Origin: an uncultured Collinsella sp.
Lineage (GTDB): Bacteria; Actinomycetota; Coriobacteriia; Coriobacteriales; Coriobacteriaceae
Length of the DNA stretch: 64,000 nucleotides
Assembly: GCA_900549715.1 (NCBI GenBank)
Contig: URPK01000004.1
Coordinates: forward strand, 58,712 to 122,711
Direction: 5' to 3'
Below, piece by piece: positions 33,917-42,612 of this stretch (its first letter is position 1; every line of letters starts with the position of its first letter). The position numbers were made by a program, and so were the translations under genes. The notes beneath the pieces are model-generated. The model worked only from the letters and a program-made list of their open reading frames with translations, did not search any database and was not told the origin of the DNA.

Positions 33917-34255
33917 TTTTGACACCATGGCTGTCACCAAAAGTGGCACCAAAATCAAATCGAAGTCGTCTAAGGCGTCATTTTTATCGCACCCTTTTCG
34001 CTGACGCCATTGCCCGTTTTGCATTAAACGCATGCGTATTTTCATTGAATTCCCCTTGTGATCCGAGCGCAAATGTGGAGACAGGGACCATATGCCCAGA
34101 GCGTCTTCCAGCGGTTTTCTGTCACACGACGGTTTTTCGGCAGAACTCGTCAAGCTTTTGGTTTGCTTCCGGTACTTACCCGCATGATTCCCCAGTAGAT
34201 AATCGGCGATGTTCGCAATCCGCACGGCCCGCGGCCGAAACCAGGGGAGGCCCAC

Positions 34256-35410
34256 ATGGACGAGATCGTCTGCGCAAACACTGCATTCCGCTATTGGCGC
34301 TGCCCACCGCAAGTGCGCGGCCTCTATCCACGCCTGCCCAGCTCCGAAGACGGCTGGCGAGCCCTAGCCAAAGCCCCTTTCGTAACCGACGTCCTCAAAA
34401 CCCCAGTCATCACAGCTGCATCAACACGAAGCAACCTGCATTCCGAGACAAGACGGACCATCCGATGGAATAGCGCCTATACAGAGAAAGTTTCCATCGA
34501 CACGGGTATGGGCTTTAGCGTCACAGACCCTCTTAATACGCTATTCACCATGACCCGAAACGTTTCTTCATGCGACCTGGTTCTGGCTATGTACGAATTT
34601 TGCGGATGGTTCTCGGTTTTTAAACCATCGCCCGCGGTTGACATGGCACTTGAACAGGCAAAATCAGAAGAAGAGCAGTACACCACAGAAAGCCTGTTTG
34701 AACTAGACGAAACCCAAGACGAGGCCCCGTGGAAGCGAGTCTATGCTCGGTCGCATCAGAAGAACAGCGAGAATGATCAAAGTGGGCAGCAGGATGACGG
34801 ATCCGGAAATAAAGCTAACGGAAAGGGCACATCGCTTTGGATGAGAAAGCCTCTTATTGAATTAGAAGAATTACATAGATTTGCGGCGAAGGTTAAGGGC
34901 GAGATGTGGGGAAAGCAATTCTACGAAGCCGCACAGCAAGTAATGGGTATTGCTGCATCCCCGCTAGAAGTTGCTGGAATCATGTTGCTAAGTCATCCGA
35001 GGCGTGCCGGCGGAGCGGAGTTTAAAAACATATTCGTCAACGACCTAACACCGCTGTCGAATTCAGCTCGGAAAATCGCAGGTCAGAAAATCTGTTACGG
35101 CGATATCGTCATCGTAAACCCAATAACAATAAAGGCCGTGATTATCGAACTTCAAGGTGAGGTTATTCATGGATCGGGCGCTGTGCTTGACCACGATGCC
35201 ACCCGAATGACAGCATTGCAAAGCATGGGATACGACGTATTTCTTGTAACCCATGACATGCTCAATGATCATGATCAGCTTGATGCCATCATTCACAGTG
35301 TGTGTGAGCGATTGGAGTTGTGCTACAAACCAAAAACCGAGGCGATGAGATGCGCTGAGACCAGATTGCGGGCCAACGTTCTGTGTGATTGGCTTGATAT
35401 TGGTAAGTAA
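34256..35410 (+). CDS. Hypothetical protein with Vsr/DUF559-like nuclease region
   Basis: A 384-residue protein with GGGGAGG just before ATG 34256. The C-terminal third (KICYGDIVIVNPITIKAVIIELQGEVIHGSGAVLDHDATRMTALQSMGYDVFLVTHDML) has the layout of Vsr/DUF559 endonuclease-like folds: acidic residue, E-x-Q/G core strand, histidine, D-x2-R-x2-L, then a strand ending in V-x-vT. The middle is a charged linker (residues about 140-190). Such proteins are common in Coriobacteriia genomes, but no function is established to my knowledge. Codon use is between core and accessory. Confidence 0.6.
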   Translation: MDEIVCANTAFRYWRCPPQVRGLYPRLPSSEDGWRALAKAPFVTDVLKTPVITAASTRSNLHSETRRTIRWNSAYTEKVSIDTGMGFSVTDPLNTLFTMTRNVSSCDLVLAMYEFCGWFSVFKPSPAVDMALEQAKSEEEQYTTESLFELDETQDEAPWKRVYARSHQKNSENDQSGQQDDGSGNKANGKGTSLWMRKPLIELEELHRFAAKVKGEMWGKQFYEAAQQVMGIAASPLEVAGIMLLSHPRRAGGAEFKNIFVNDLTPLSNSARKIAGQKICYGDIVIVNPITIKAVIIELQGEVIHGSGAVLDHDATRMTALQSMGYDVFLVTHDMLNDHDQLDAIIHSVCERLELCYKPKTEAMRCAETRLRANVLCDWLDIGK

Positions 35411-35469
35411 TAATTTCAAAGTGAGCATTTGTAATACTTTATATGCTGCCAGTAATTAAGTGCCATTTT

Positions 35470-35621
35470 AAAACCATGCCGGTTTACTACGTTGGATTGA
35501 GGGCGGCTGAGCACACCGAATTCGCCGCTCGTAAAACCGCAGGTAGATCGCCTGCCCGTTATGCGAAAGTAAGCATGAGGTCGGAAATCCGGGAATCAGC
35601 GTAGTAGACCGGTCTGTTTTT
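35470..35621. repeat. Inverted-repeat-bounded element, copy 1
   Basis: The core runs from CCGGTTTACTACG (35479) to CGTAGTAGACCGG (35612), 134 bp, with the terminal repeats extending outward into AAAAC and GTTTT. Copy 2 at 36465-36616 has the same 134-bp core length but largely different interior. The shared internal block is AAAACCGCAGGTAG. It could be a MITE-like element or a structured RNA. Confidence 0.6.
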
Positions 35622-35835
35622 GAAGCGACCAGCTGGGGCGAGCTACGCACGGTTCCGTAAATTGGTCCGAAGGCGCGGAGAGGGGCTCAGACGAAACCCT
35701 CCCGCGGAAGCACCGCGGATTGCTTTGTTCTGGCCGGCGGCACCTGGGGCGCGCCCCGCGGGCTATTTCGGGCATCGTGTGTCTCTTCGTCCTCGTGCCT
35801 GTTCCACGCGCCGCAGAATATTTCCAAAATTGTCC

Positions 35836-35864
35836 TTGCATCGGCGGGGGAGTTCCCGTATAGT
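35836..35864 (+). promoter_or_regulatory. Promoter of tRNA-Ala copy 2
   Basis: TTGCAT (35836-35841) and TATAGT (35859-35864), 17 bp apart. Confidence 0.8.
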
Positions 35865-35876
35865 ACTTCTTCGCAC

Positions 35877-35949
35877 GGGGGCGTAGCTCAGCTGGGAGAG
35901 CGCTTGACTGGCAGTCAAGAGGTCAGGGGTTCGATCCCCCTCGTCTCCA
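35877..35949 (+). tRNA. tRNA-Ala (GGC), copy 2
   Basis: Identical over 73 nt to copy 1. The sequence after the discriminator A is CCC, so CCA is not fully encoded, unlike copy 1. Confidence 0.97.
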
Positions 35950-35964
35950 CCCGAGCATTGAATG

Positions 35965-35994
35965 AGGCTCCAACGCAAGTTGGGGCCTTTTTTC
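35965..35994 (+). terminator. Intrinsic terminator after tRNA-Ala copy 2
   Basis: AGGCTCCAAC pairs with GTTGGGGCCT across GCAA, followed by T6. The same hairpin follows copy 3. Confidence 0.9.
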
Positions 35995-36125
35995 ATATCT
36001 AACGATTGACGCCATGTGTTGGTTGGGTAGCATCTTGGCGACATTCCCATTGTTAATTACGAATATGAATGTTAATAACTTTACGTCTCTGGATGGCAAA
36101 GCTAGTTTGCAGCGCTAATAACAAA

Positions 36126-36150
36126 GAGGCCGGGCGTAATGCCCGGCCTC
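36126..36150 (-). terminator. Intrinsic terminator of the CAT-anticodon tRNA
   Basis: GAGGCCGGGC and GCCCGGCCTC form a 10-bp perfect stem around 5 nt. On the minus strand it is followed by TTTGTTATT. Confidence 0.8.
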
Positions 36151-36159
36151 AAAATACTC

Positions 36160-36235
36160 TGGTGGGCCCTCCGGGATTCGAACCCAGAACCCAGGGATTA
36201 TGAGTCCCCTGCGCTAACCGTTGCGCCAAGAGCCC
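36160..36235 (-). tRNA. tRNA with CAT anticodon (Met elongator or Ile2)
   Basis: On the minus strand acceptor GGGCTCT pairs with AGGGCCC, the anticodon stem GGGGA/TCCCT encloses CTCATAA, and CCA is encoded. The anticodon CAT is shared by methionine tRNAs and the lysidine-modified tRNA-Ile2. The three G:C pairs flanking an initiator anticodon loop are absent, so it is not an initiator. Deciding between the two needs comparison with annotated relatives. Confidence 0.9.
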
Positions 36236-36464
36236 TTATGAACGGTGAATGCAATTCTAATAAAGGCATCTAAGGCCTAATTTCTTCGCTTCACGTCGAG
36301 AAATACTACCATGCACGAGCAAGTCGCACAACGCAAGATCAAGTCCAATGCTAAACAACAACCAATCTAGGCGCGTCGCAGAAAAGACGCGTTTTAGAAA
36401 AAGTTAAGGCCATTAATTCAGGGCTCCAACACATTTTGCCGCGAAATCAAGCTGATGTCATTTC

Positions 36465-36616
36465 AAAACACCGCCAGTTTACTACGACTGATCGGCGACT
36501 CCCGAGCACCGCGTGTTCCCCGTTTGCAAAACCGCAGGTAGGGAGCCCGACGGTTGCGTGAAAAGGCGTGCGTGGTCGAACATTCCTGATTCATCGTAGT
36601 AAACCGGCATAGTTCT
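36465..36616. repeat. Inverted-repeat-bounded element, copy 2
   Basis: The core runs from CCAGTTTACTACG (36474) to CGTAGTAAACCGG (36607), 134 bp as in copy 1. Both copies lie upstream of a tRNA-Ala cassette. On the minus strand both can be read to a stop at the same relative position with similar ends (RSKPAWF and RSKLAVF), but this may simply reflect the shared terminal repeat. Confidence 0.6.
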
Positions 36617-36746
36617 GAGGCGCAGAGGAGGGGCGGTTCGCAATCGGGCCCGATAATGGGACTGGCGGAGCACGGGAAACCCGGTTGAGCGGGCGGGTCG
36701 TGTTTCGCCTGCGCCGGCACGGGCGAAAGTTTTTCCAAAAATGTCC

Positions 36747-36775
36747 TTGCATCGCCGTCCGAGTTCCCGTATAGT
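36747..36775 (+). promoter_or_regulatory. Promoter of tRNA-Ala copy 3
   Basis: TTGCAT (36747-36752) and TATAGT (36770-36775), 17 bp apart, with the stretch to the tRNA identical to copy 2. Confidence 0.8.
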
Positions 36776-36787
36776 ACTTCTTCGCAC

Positions 36788-36860
36788 GGGGGCGTAGCTC
36801 AGCTGGGAGAGCGCTTGACTGGCAGTCAAGAGGTCAGGGGTTCGATCCCCCTCGTCTCCA
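36788..36860 (+). tRNA. tRNA-Ala (GGC), copy 3
   Basis: Identical to copies 1 and 2 over 73 nt. The 3' flank is identical to that of copy 2, again without an encoded CCA. Confidence 0.97.
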
Positions 36861-36875
36861 CCCGAGCATTGAATG

Positions 36876-36905
36876 AGGCTCCAACGCAAGTTGGGGCCTT
36901 TTTTC
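36876..36905 (+). terminator. Intrinsic terminator after tRNA-Ala copy 3
   Basis: Same AGGCTCCAAC-GCAA-GTTGGGGCCT hairpin and T run as after copy 2. Confidence 0.9.
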
Positions 36906-36935
36906 ATATAGGCACACAAGGTCAAAGGCGGCAGC

Positions 36936-38969
36936 ATGATCCTCCTGGTCGACAAGATCGAAAAAAGCTTCGGCGCACGCGTCCTCTTTAGCGGCGCGTC
37001 CTTCCAGATCAACCCCGGCGAGCGCTTCGCGCTCGTGGGCCCCAACGGCGCCGGCAAAACCACCATGCTTAAGATCATCATGGGCATCGACAGTCCCGAC
37101 TCTGGCCAGGTCCAGTACGCCAAGGACTGCCAGGTGGGCTACCTAGAGCAGGAAACTAATCTGGAGCACAAGGACACCACCATCCTTGCCGAGGTCATGG
37201 CCGCCGCCAAGGAAATCCGCCGCATGGGCGAGCGCGCCAACGAACTGCAGGCCCTGATCACCGAGCTCTCCGAGCAGGGCAAGGACGTCGACGCACTCCT
37301 TAACGAGTACGGCCAGGTCCAGGACCGCTTTGAGCACCTGGGCGGCTACGAGCTCGAGAGCAACGCCCGAAAGATCTTATCCGGCCTCGGCTTCAAAGTC
37401 ACCGACTTCGAGCGCCCGTGCTCCGAGTTCTCGGGCGGCTGGCAGATGCGCATCGCGCTCGCCAAGCTCTTCCTGCGCCACCCCGACTTGCTGCTTCTGG
37501 ACGAGCCCACCAACCACCTGGACCTCGAAAGCGTCCAGTGGCTGCGCGGCTTTATCGCCAACTACGATGGCGCCGTGCTCATCGTCAGCCACGACCGCGC
37601 CTTCATGGACGCCTGCGTCGACCACGTCGCCGCACTCGAAAACCGCCGCGTGACCACCTACACCGGCAACTACAGCAGCTACCTCAAGCAGCGCGAGGAT
37701 AACCTGGAGCAGATGCGCGCCAAGCGCGCCGCTCAGGAGCGCGACATCGCCCACATGCAAGTCTTCGTCGACAAATTCCGCTACAAGCCCACCAAGGCAG
37801 CCCAGGCCCAGGAGCGCATCCGCAAGATCGAGCAGATCAAAAAGGAGCTCGTCATCCTGCCCGAGGGCCACAAGCACATCGACTTTAAGTTCCCCGACCC
37901 GCCGCGCTCCGGCGACATGGTCGTGGGCCTCGAGGGCGTGTCCAAGTCCTACGGCGACAAGCACATCTACAGCGATATCGACCTCAAGCTCTACCGCGGC
38001 GAGCACGTGGCGCTCGTCGGCCCCAACGGCGCCGGCAAGTCCACGCTCATGAAGATCCTCGCCGGCCTGGAGCCGCCCACCACCGGCACCCGCGATCTGG
38101 GCACCAACGTCGGCGTCGCCTACTATGCCCAGCACGCGCTCGAGGGCATGACCGAGTCCAACACCGTCCTGCAAGAGATCGACACCGTCACGCCCAAGTG
38201 GACCGTGCCGCAGCAGCGCAGCCTGCTGGGTGCCTTCCTGTTTAGCGACAACGACGCAATCGAAAAGCAGGTACGCGTCCTCTCCGGCGGTGAAAAGGCG
38301 CGTCTGGCCCTGGCAAAGATGCTCGTGGCCCCCGAGGCGCTCCTGTGCCTGGACGAGCCCACCAACCACCTGGACATCGACTCGGTGGACATGCTCGAGA
38401 ACGCCCTGCAAAACTTCCCCGGTACCATCGTGCTAATCAGCCACGACGAGCACCTGGTACGCGCCGTGGCCAACCGCGTCATCGACATCCGCGACGGACA
38501 AGTCACGGTCTACGACGGCGACTACGACTACTACCTCTACAAGCGCGAGGACCTCGCAGCCCGCGCCGCCGCCGAGGCGTCCACGGAGAGCGCGCCGGCC
38601 ACGACCAAGTCCGCCAAGGCAAGCGCCGCCCAGGCCGACACCCCCGCCGCGGCGCCTAAGCCTGCCGAGGGCAAAAAGACCAAGGAGCAAAAGCGCGCCG
38701 AGGCCCAAGCCCGCGCCGCGCTCAATAAAAAGCTCAAGGGCGTGCGCAACCAGCTCAAGAAGATCGAGACGGAGCTCGACAAAAAGCGTGCCCGCTATGA
38801 CGAGCTTATGGAATTGATGGCAAGCGAAGAGCTTTATGCCGATCAAGACAAGTTCAACGCCGCGCTGGGGGAATATAACGGCCTTAAGCAAGAGCTACCC
38901 AAGCTCGAGGACGAATGGCTGGAGCTTTCCACCCAGATCGAAGAGGAGACCGCGCGTGAACTCTCGTAA
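36936..38969 (+). CDS. ABC-F family ATPase (Uup/YdiF-like)
   Basis: A 677-residue soluble protein with two ABC domains. Walker A motifs are GPNGAGKTT (residues 35-43) and GPNGAGKST (about 365). Signatures are SGGWQMR and SGGEKAR, and Walker B segments are LLLLDEPTNHLD and LLCLDEPTNHLD. The linker between domains is the ABC-F arm, and the C-terminus is an Ala/Pro/Lys-rich hinge followed by a coiled coil (LNKKLKGVRNQLKKIETELDKKRARYDELMEL). ABC-F proteins act on ribosomes in translation or antibiotic protection, without membrane domains. Which subtype this is cannot be read here. Confidence 0.9.
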   Translation: MILLVDKIEKSFGARVLFSGASFQINPGERFALVGPNGAGKTTMLKIIMGIDSPDSGQVQYAKDCQVGYLEQETNLEHKDTTILAEVMAAAKEIRRMGERANELQALITELSEQGKDVDALLNEYGQVQDRFEHLGGYELESNARKILSGLGFKVTDFERPCSEFSGGWQMRIALAKLFLRHPDLLLLDEPTNHLDLESVQWLRGFIANYDGAVLIVSHDRAFMDACVDHVAALENRRVTTYTGNYSSYLKQREDNLEQMRAKRAAQERDIAHMQVFVDKFRYKPTKAAQAQERIRKIEQIKKELVILPEGHKHIDFKFPDPPRSGDMVVGLEGVSKSYGDKHIYSDIDLKLYRGEHVALVGPNGAGKSTLMKILAGLEPPTTGTRDLGTNVGVAYYAQHALEGMTESNTVLQEIDTVTPKWTVPQQRSLLGAFLFSDNDAIEKQVRVLSGGEKARLALAKMLVAPEALLCLDEPTNHLDIDSVDMLENALQNFPGTIVLISHDEHLVRAVANRVIDIRDGQVTVYDGDYDYYLYKREDLAARAAAEASTESAPATTKSAKASAAQADTPAAAPKPAEGKKTKEQKRAEAQARAALNKKLKGVRNQLKKIETELDKKRARYDELMELMASEELYADQDKFNAALGEYNGLKQELPKLEDEWLELSTQIEEETARELS

Positions 38970-39252
38970 GGCCGCTGCCGTGGCGATGAGCATCATCGCC
39001 ATCGCCTGTCGCATCTGCGGCATTTTTATGAGCGCGATGACCGTGCTGCTGTGTTTTAGCGGCCTCACCGCCAAGCTGCAGATCGTGGGCTTTGTCGTCG
39101 AGCTTTCGCGCGCCCTGCCGAGCGCCATCGCCGGCTACGGCGTCATCACGTCGCCCTTTGGCGGTGTGTTCCGCTTGGATTACGCCATCGTCGCCGTGAT
39201 CCTGTTTGTGATCGACTACCTGCTCACGCGCGCCTCGCGTCGCGTCCGCTAG
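38956..39252 (+). CDS. Small membrane protein
   Basis: A 98-residue protein with two to three hydrophobic segments (AMSIIAIACRICGIFMSAMTVLLCF, SAIAGYGVIT, YAIVAVILFVIDYLL) and a basic end (TRASRRVR). GTG 38956 overlaps the ABC-F stop by 14 bp and has AGGAG 7 nt upstream. It lies 9 bp before a site-2 protease family gene. Function unknown. Confidence 0.7.
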   Translation: MNSRKAAAVAMSIIAIACRICGIFMSAMTVLLCFSGLTAKLQIVGFVVELSRALPSAIAGYGVITSPFGGVFRLDYAIVAVILFVIDYLLTRASRRVR

Positions 39253-39261
39253 AGGAGCGCC

Positions 39262-39945
39262 ATGTCCAGCAGCTACATCATGAACCTGCTCGCCAGCGCC
39301 GTCGCCGTCATCGTGGGCATCGTGATCCACGAGAGCGCACACGCCGCCGCGGCCTGGGCGCTCGGCGACAAGACGGCCCGTTCGCGCGGCCGCGTGTCGC
39401 TCAACCCGCTTAACCATATCGACCCGTTTGGCACCATCATCCTGCCGCTGCTCATGCTCGCGGCCGGCGGTCCCGTGTTCGCCTTCGCCAAGCCCGTGCC
39501 GGTCTACCTCAACAACCTCAAGCACCCCAAGCGTGACGAGGTCCTGGTGAGTGCGGCCGGCCCCGCATCGAACATCGCACTCGCGTGCCTCGCGGCCGCC
39601 CTCATGCACGCAACGTACGGCAACCTCTACACCAGCATGTCCTTTGCCGTAGCATCACAGATCATGAACTTCGGCACCACCTTTATCGTGGTCAACCTGT
39701 CACTCGCGTTCTTCAACCTCATCCCGATCCCGCCACTCGACGGTTCGTCGATCATCGTGCCCTTCCTCAAAGGCAAGGCGCTCAACAACTACTACCACCT
39801 GCAGCAATACGCCATGCCCATCCTCATCATTGTGCTGTACCTGCTGCCTATGTGGACCGGCATCGACGTGATCGGCCGCTATTTCGACGTTACCGTGTAT
39901 CCGCTTGCTGAGCAGCTGCTCAACTTCGCAATCGCCGGCATCTAA
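39262..39945 (+). CDS. Site-2 protease family (M50) membrane metalloprotease
   Basis: A 227-residue polytopic protein. The zinc motif is HESAH (HExxH) in the first membrane helix (about residue 22). The second motif NLIPIPPLDGS provides the third metal ligand region near residue 155. RVSLNPLNHIDPFGTIILP and GPVFAFAKPVPV are typical of the compact M50B group. It cleaves substrates inside the membrane; the substrate is unknown. It precedes scpA by 84 bp. Confidence 0.87.
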   Translation: MSSSYIMNLLASAVAVIVGIVIHESAHAAAAWALGDKTARSRGRVSLNPLNHIDPFGTIILPLLMLAAGGPVFAFAKPVPVYLNNLKHPKRDEVLVSAAGPASNIALACLAAALMHATYGNLYTSMSFAVASQIMNFGTTFIVVNLSLAFFNLIPIPPLDGSSIIVPFLKGKALNNYYHLQQYAMPILIIVLYLLPMWTGIDVIGRYFDVTVYPLAEQLLNFAIAGI

Positions 39946-40029
39946 GGTAAACTTACAGGTCGACCGTGCAAAACGGTCGTAATATGCACCCAAACCGCGC
40001 CGCGAAGGCGCCGTCAAAGGAGGTCGAAG

Positions 40030-40842
40030 ATGTCGTATCGCGTGTCGACGCAGGTCTACAGCGGACCGTTCGACCTGCTGCTGCAGCTGGTAACCCGCCA
40101 AAAAGTAGATATCGGCGCCATCTCCATCAGCGAGGTGGCCGAGCAGTACCTTGCCGAGGCCGAGCGCATCGAGGCGCTGGACCTGGACGTGGCGAGCGAC
40201 TTTTTGTTGGTCGCAGCAACCCTTTTGGACATCAAGGCCGCCTCCTTGGTGCCGCAGGAGGCCCCGCGCAAAGCCGATGACGACGATGACGAGTTCGACG
40301 AAGACCTCGAGGAGCTCAGCACGCTCGACGGCGACGCCCTGCGCGAGGTCCTGATCCAGCGCCTGATTGCCTACAAGCAGTTTAAAGGCGCGGCTGCGGC
40401 CCTCGGTGCCCGCATGCAGGCCGAAAGCCGCATGCACCCGCGTGTGGCCGGCCCCGACCCCGAGTTCCTGGGCCTTATGCCCGACTACCTGGCTGGCATC
40501 ACCCTGCGCGGTTTGGCCGTCATCTGTGCCGACCTGGACGGCAAGCGCCAGACCTTCCTGCTGGAGGCCGAGCACGTGGCGCCGCATCGCGTGCCGCTCG
40601 ATCTGACCGTAGCCTCGGTCGACCGCTTTACCATGGCGCACCAAACTTGCACCTTCCGCGAGCTGTTGGACGGCGACGCCACCACCGAGCAGCTCGTCGT
40701 CACCTTCCTGGCCATGCTTGAGCTTGCCAAGCGCGGCTCGCTCACGCTGAGTCAGGACGAAATCTTTGGGACCATTCAAATCAACCGCGTCGAGGGCGCC
40801 GAGGCATACGTGCCCGGCGAGGGCCCCGAGCTCACCGAATAG
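40030..40842 (+). CDS. scpA: Segregation and condensation protein A
   Basis: ScpA is the kleisin subunit that bridges the SMC dimer in chromosome condensation. The N-terminus YSGPFDLLLQLVTRQKVDIGAISISEVAEQYL and SDFLLVAATLLDIKAASLVP are conserved, followed by an acidic linker (DDDDDEFDEDLEELSTLDGD). The C-terminal winged-helix region contains TEQLVVTFLAMLELAKRGSLTLSQDEIFGTIQI. AAAGGAGG lies before the ATG. scpB follows after 11 bp. Confidence 0.93.
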   Translation: MSYRVSTQVYSGPFDLLLQLVTRQKVDIGAISISEVAEQYLAEAERIEALDLDVASDFLLVAATLLDIKAASLVPQEAPRKADDDDDEFDEDLEELSTLDGDALREVLIQRLIAYKQFKGAAAALGARMQAESRMHPRVAGPDPEFLGLMPDYLAGITLRGLAVICADLDGKRQTFLLEAEHVAPHRVPLDLTVASVDRFTMAHQTCTFRELLDGDATTEQLVVTFLAMLELAKRGSLTLSQDEIFGTIQINRVEGAEAYVPGEGPELTE

Positions 40843-40853
40843 GAGCCGCAATC

Positions 40854-41582
40854 ATGTCAACCCTTTCCACGCTAGAGGCAAACAGCCTCAAAGGCGCCCT
40901 CGAGGCGCTTCTGCTGGTGTCGAGCGACCCGGTGAGCGCGCCCGCGCTGGCAGGCGCGCTGGATATCGCCCCCGGCGAGTGCGCGTCGCTGCTCGCCGAG
41001 CTCAAGGTTGAGTACGAGGAGGCCAACCGCGGCTTTCAGCTGCGCGAGGTCGCCGGCGGCTGGCGCCTGTTCACGCATCCCGCCTACCATGACGTGGTCG
41101 AGGCCTACGTGCTGAGCTGGGACACGCAAAAGCTGTCGCAGGCGGCGCTCGAAACCCTGGCCGTCATCGCATACCACCAGCCCGTGACGCGCGAGGTGGT
41201 CAAGGGCATCCGCGGCGTCAACTCCGACGGCGTCATCGCGTCGCTCGTAGACAAGGGCCTGGTGCGCGAGCTCGGTCGTGACCCCCAACACGGTCAGGCC
41301 ATCATTTACGGCACGACCAACGCATTCTTGGAAAAGTTCGGTCTGCGGTCCACCCGCGACCTGCCCGACCTGGAGCAGTTTGCCCCCGACGAGCAATCGC
41401 GACAATTTATCCGCGAGCGTCTGAGCGGCCGCAGCATTCAGTCCACGCTCGAGGAGCAAGCCGAGGACCTGGACGAAGAGCGCGAACTGCTCGATACCGA
41501 TGTTGAAGATGTTGAGGCAGTCGAGGACTTGGAGACCCTGGTCGTCGACGAGACCTCGGAGGATTTACATGACGAGGACTAA
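40854..41582 (+). CDS. scpB: Segregation and condensation protein B
   Basis: ScpB dimers bind ScpA and regulate the SMC complex. Two winged helices are recognisable: LKGALEALLLVSSDPVSAPALAGAL and LSQAALETLAVIAYHQPVTREVVKGIRGVNSDGVIASLVDKGLVRELGRD, with the typical YGTTNAFLEKFGLRSTRDLPDLEQF. An acidic tail of about 45 residues follows (EDLDEERELLDTDVEDVEAVEDLE), longer than in many homologues. The end overlaps the pseudouridine synthase start by 14 bp. Confidence 0.93.
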   Translation: MSTLSTLEANSLKGALEALLLVSSDPVSAPALAGALDIAPGECASLLAELKVEYEEANRGFQLREVAGGWRLFTHPAYHDVVEAYVLSWDTQKLSQAALETLAVIAYHQPVTREVVKGIRGVNSDGVIASLVDKGLVRELGRDPQHGQAIIYGTTNAFLEKFGLRSTRDLPDLEQFAPDEQSRQFIRERLSGRSIQSTLEEQAEDLDEERELLDTDVEDVEAVEDLETLVVDETSEDLHDED

Positions 41583-42546
41583 CGAAGTAGGGGAGACGCG
41601 CGCCGGCGCTGCGGTGCCCAACGCGGATACGCACGAGTCCGACGCCCAGCCCGTCTACCCGCATACCATGCGCCTGCAGCGCTTTTTGGCGCGCGCGGGC
41701 GTGGCGAGCCGCCGCGGGTCGGAGGACCTGATGACCGCCGGCCGCGTGACCGTCAACGGCGAGGTCGCGACCGAGCTGGGCACCAAGGTCGACGTCGACC
41801 GCGACCATATCGAGGTCGATGGCATGTCCGTCAAGCTCAACCAGGGCGCCGTGTACCTGATGCTCTACAAGCCGACCGGCTACCTCACCACCATGAGCGA
41901 CCCGCAGGAGCGCCCTTGCGTGGCCGACCTGGTCCCGCGCGACCGATTTCCGGGGCTCTTCCCGGTGGGTCGCCTGGACCGCGACACCACAGGCCTTTTG
42001 CTCTTTACCACCGACGGCGACCTGTCGCAGGACCTGCTGCACCCCAGCAAGCACGTCTACAAGACCTACCAGGCACTCGTTGACGGCCGCCTGACCGATC
42101 TCGACTTGGAACCGCTCCGCCGCGGTATCGAGCTCGACGATGGCCTGTGCCAGCCGGCAATCTGCCGCGTCATCAACGCGCGCGAGGCCGAGGCCGTAGC
42201 TCCCCAAGGCGTCAAGCCCGGCACCACCGCCGTGGAGGTCATCATCCGCGAGGGTCGCAAGAACCAGGTCAAGCGCATGCTGAACAAGATCCACCATCCG
42301 GTAATCCGCCTGCATCGCTGCAACTTTGCCGGCCTTGAGCTCGAGGGCGTGGCCAAGGGCTCGTGGCGCGAGCTCACCGACCGCGAGGTGCAGATCCTCA
42401 AGGCCGGCGGCATCCCGCCCAAGCAGGCGAGCGCCAAGAGCAACGGCGGCAAGCCCCAAGACACGCCCGCCAGCCGCACGCGTCACCACGGCAGCCACGG
42501 CTCCGCACCCAAGCGCAACACCTACCGTGAGCGCTACACAGGCTAG
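41569..42546 (+). CDS. rluB: 23S rRNA pseudouridine synthase, RluB family
   Basis: A 325-residue RsuA/RluB/E/F-type enzyme. An S4 domain (RLQRFLARAGVASRRGSEDLMTAGRVTVNG) follows about 30 extra N-terminal residues. The catalytic domain has the PTGYLTTMSDPQ and GRLDRDTTGLLLFTTDGDL motif with the catalytic Asp. The C-terminus ends in a basic, low-complexity tail. ATG 41569 has GGAGG 6 nt upstream and overlaps scpB, so I reject the longer frame from 41500. RluB modifies position 2605 in E. coli numbering; the exact site here is inferred. Confidence 0.9.
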   Translation: MTRTNEVGETRAGAAVPNADTHESDAQPVYPHTMRLQRFLARAGVASRRGSEDLMTAGRVTVNGEVATELGTKVDVDRDHIEVDGMSVKLNQGAVYLMLYKPTGYLTTMSDPQERPCVADLVPRDRFPGLFPVGRLDRDTTGLLLFTTDGDLSQDLLHPSKHVYKTYQALVDGRLTDLDLEPLRRGIELDDGLCQPAICRVINAREAEAVAPQGVKPGTTAVEVIIREGRKNQVKRMLNKIHHPVIRLHRCNFAGLELEGVAKGSWRELTDREVQILKAGGIPPKQASAKSNGGKPQDTPASRTRHHGSHGSAPKRNTYRERYTG

Positions 42547-42612
42547 GCAACCCGCCGCGCCCCAGCACCCGCGAACCATACCAGCACGTCAACCATCGAA
42601 AGGAAGCATTGC

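Noticed and set aside
33838..34473. Plus-strand frame running from tRNA-Val into the Vsr-like gene
   Set aside because: Starts inside a tRNA and overlaps a better-supported gene in another frame.
35470..36738. Minus-strand ORFs in the two inverted-repeat elements as a small protein family
   Set aside because: The similar ends (RSKxAxF) fall within the terminal repeat, which is conserved as DNA; no ribosome binding sites or matching starts.
37377..38411. 344-residue minus-strand open frame opposite the ABC-F gene
   Set aside because: Low-complexity shadow rich in Val/Gly/Leu, with no ribosome binding site and no family resemblance.
41407..42579. 390-residue minus-strand open frame opposite the pseudouridine synthase
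   Set aside because: Shadow of rluB; the plus-strand gene is complete with S4 and catalytic motifs.
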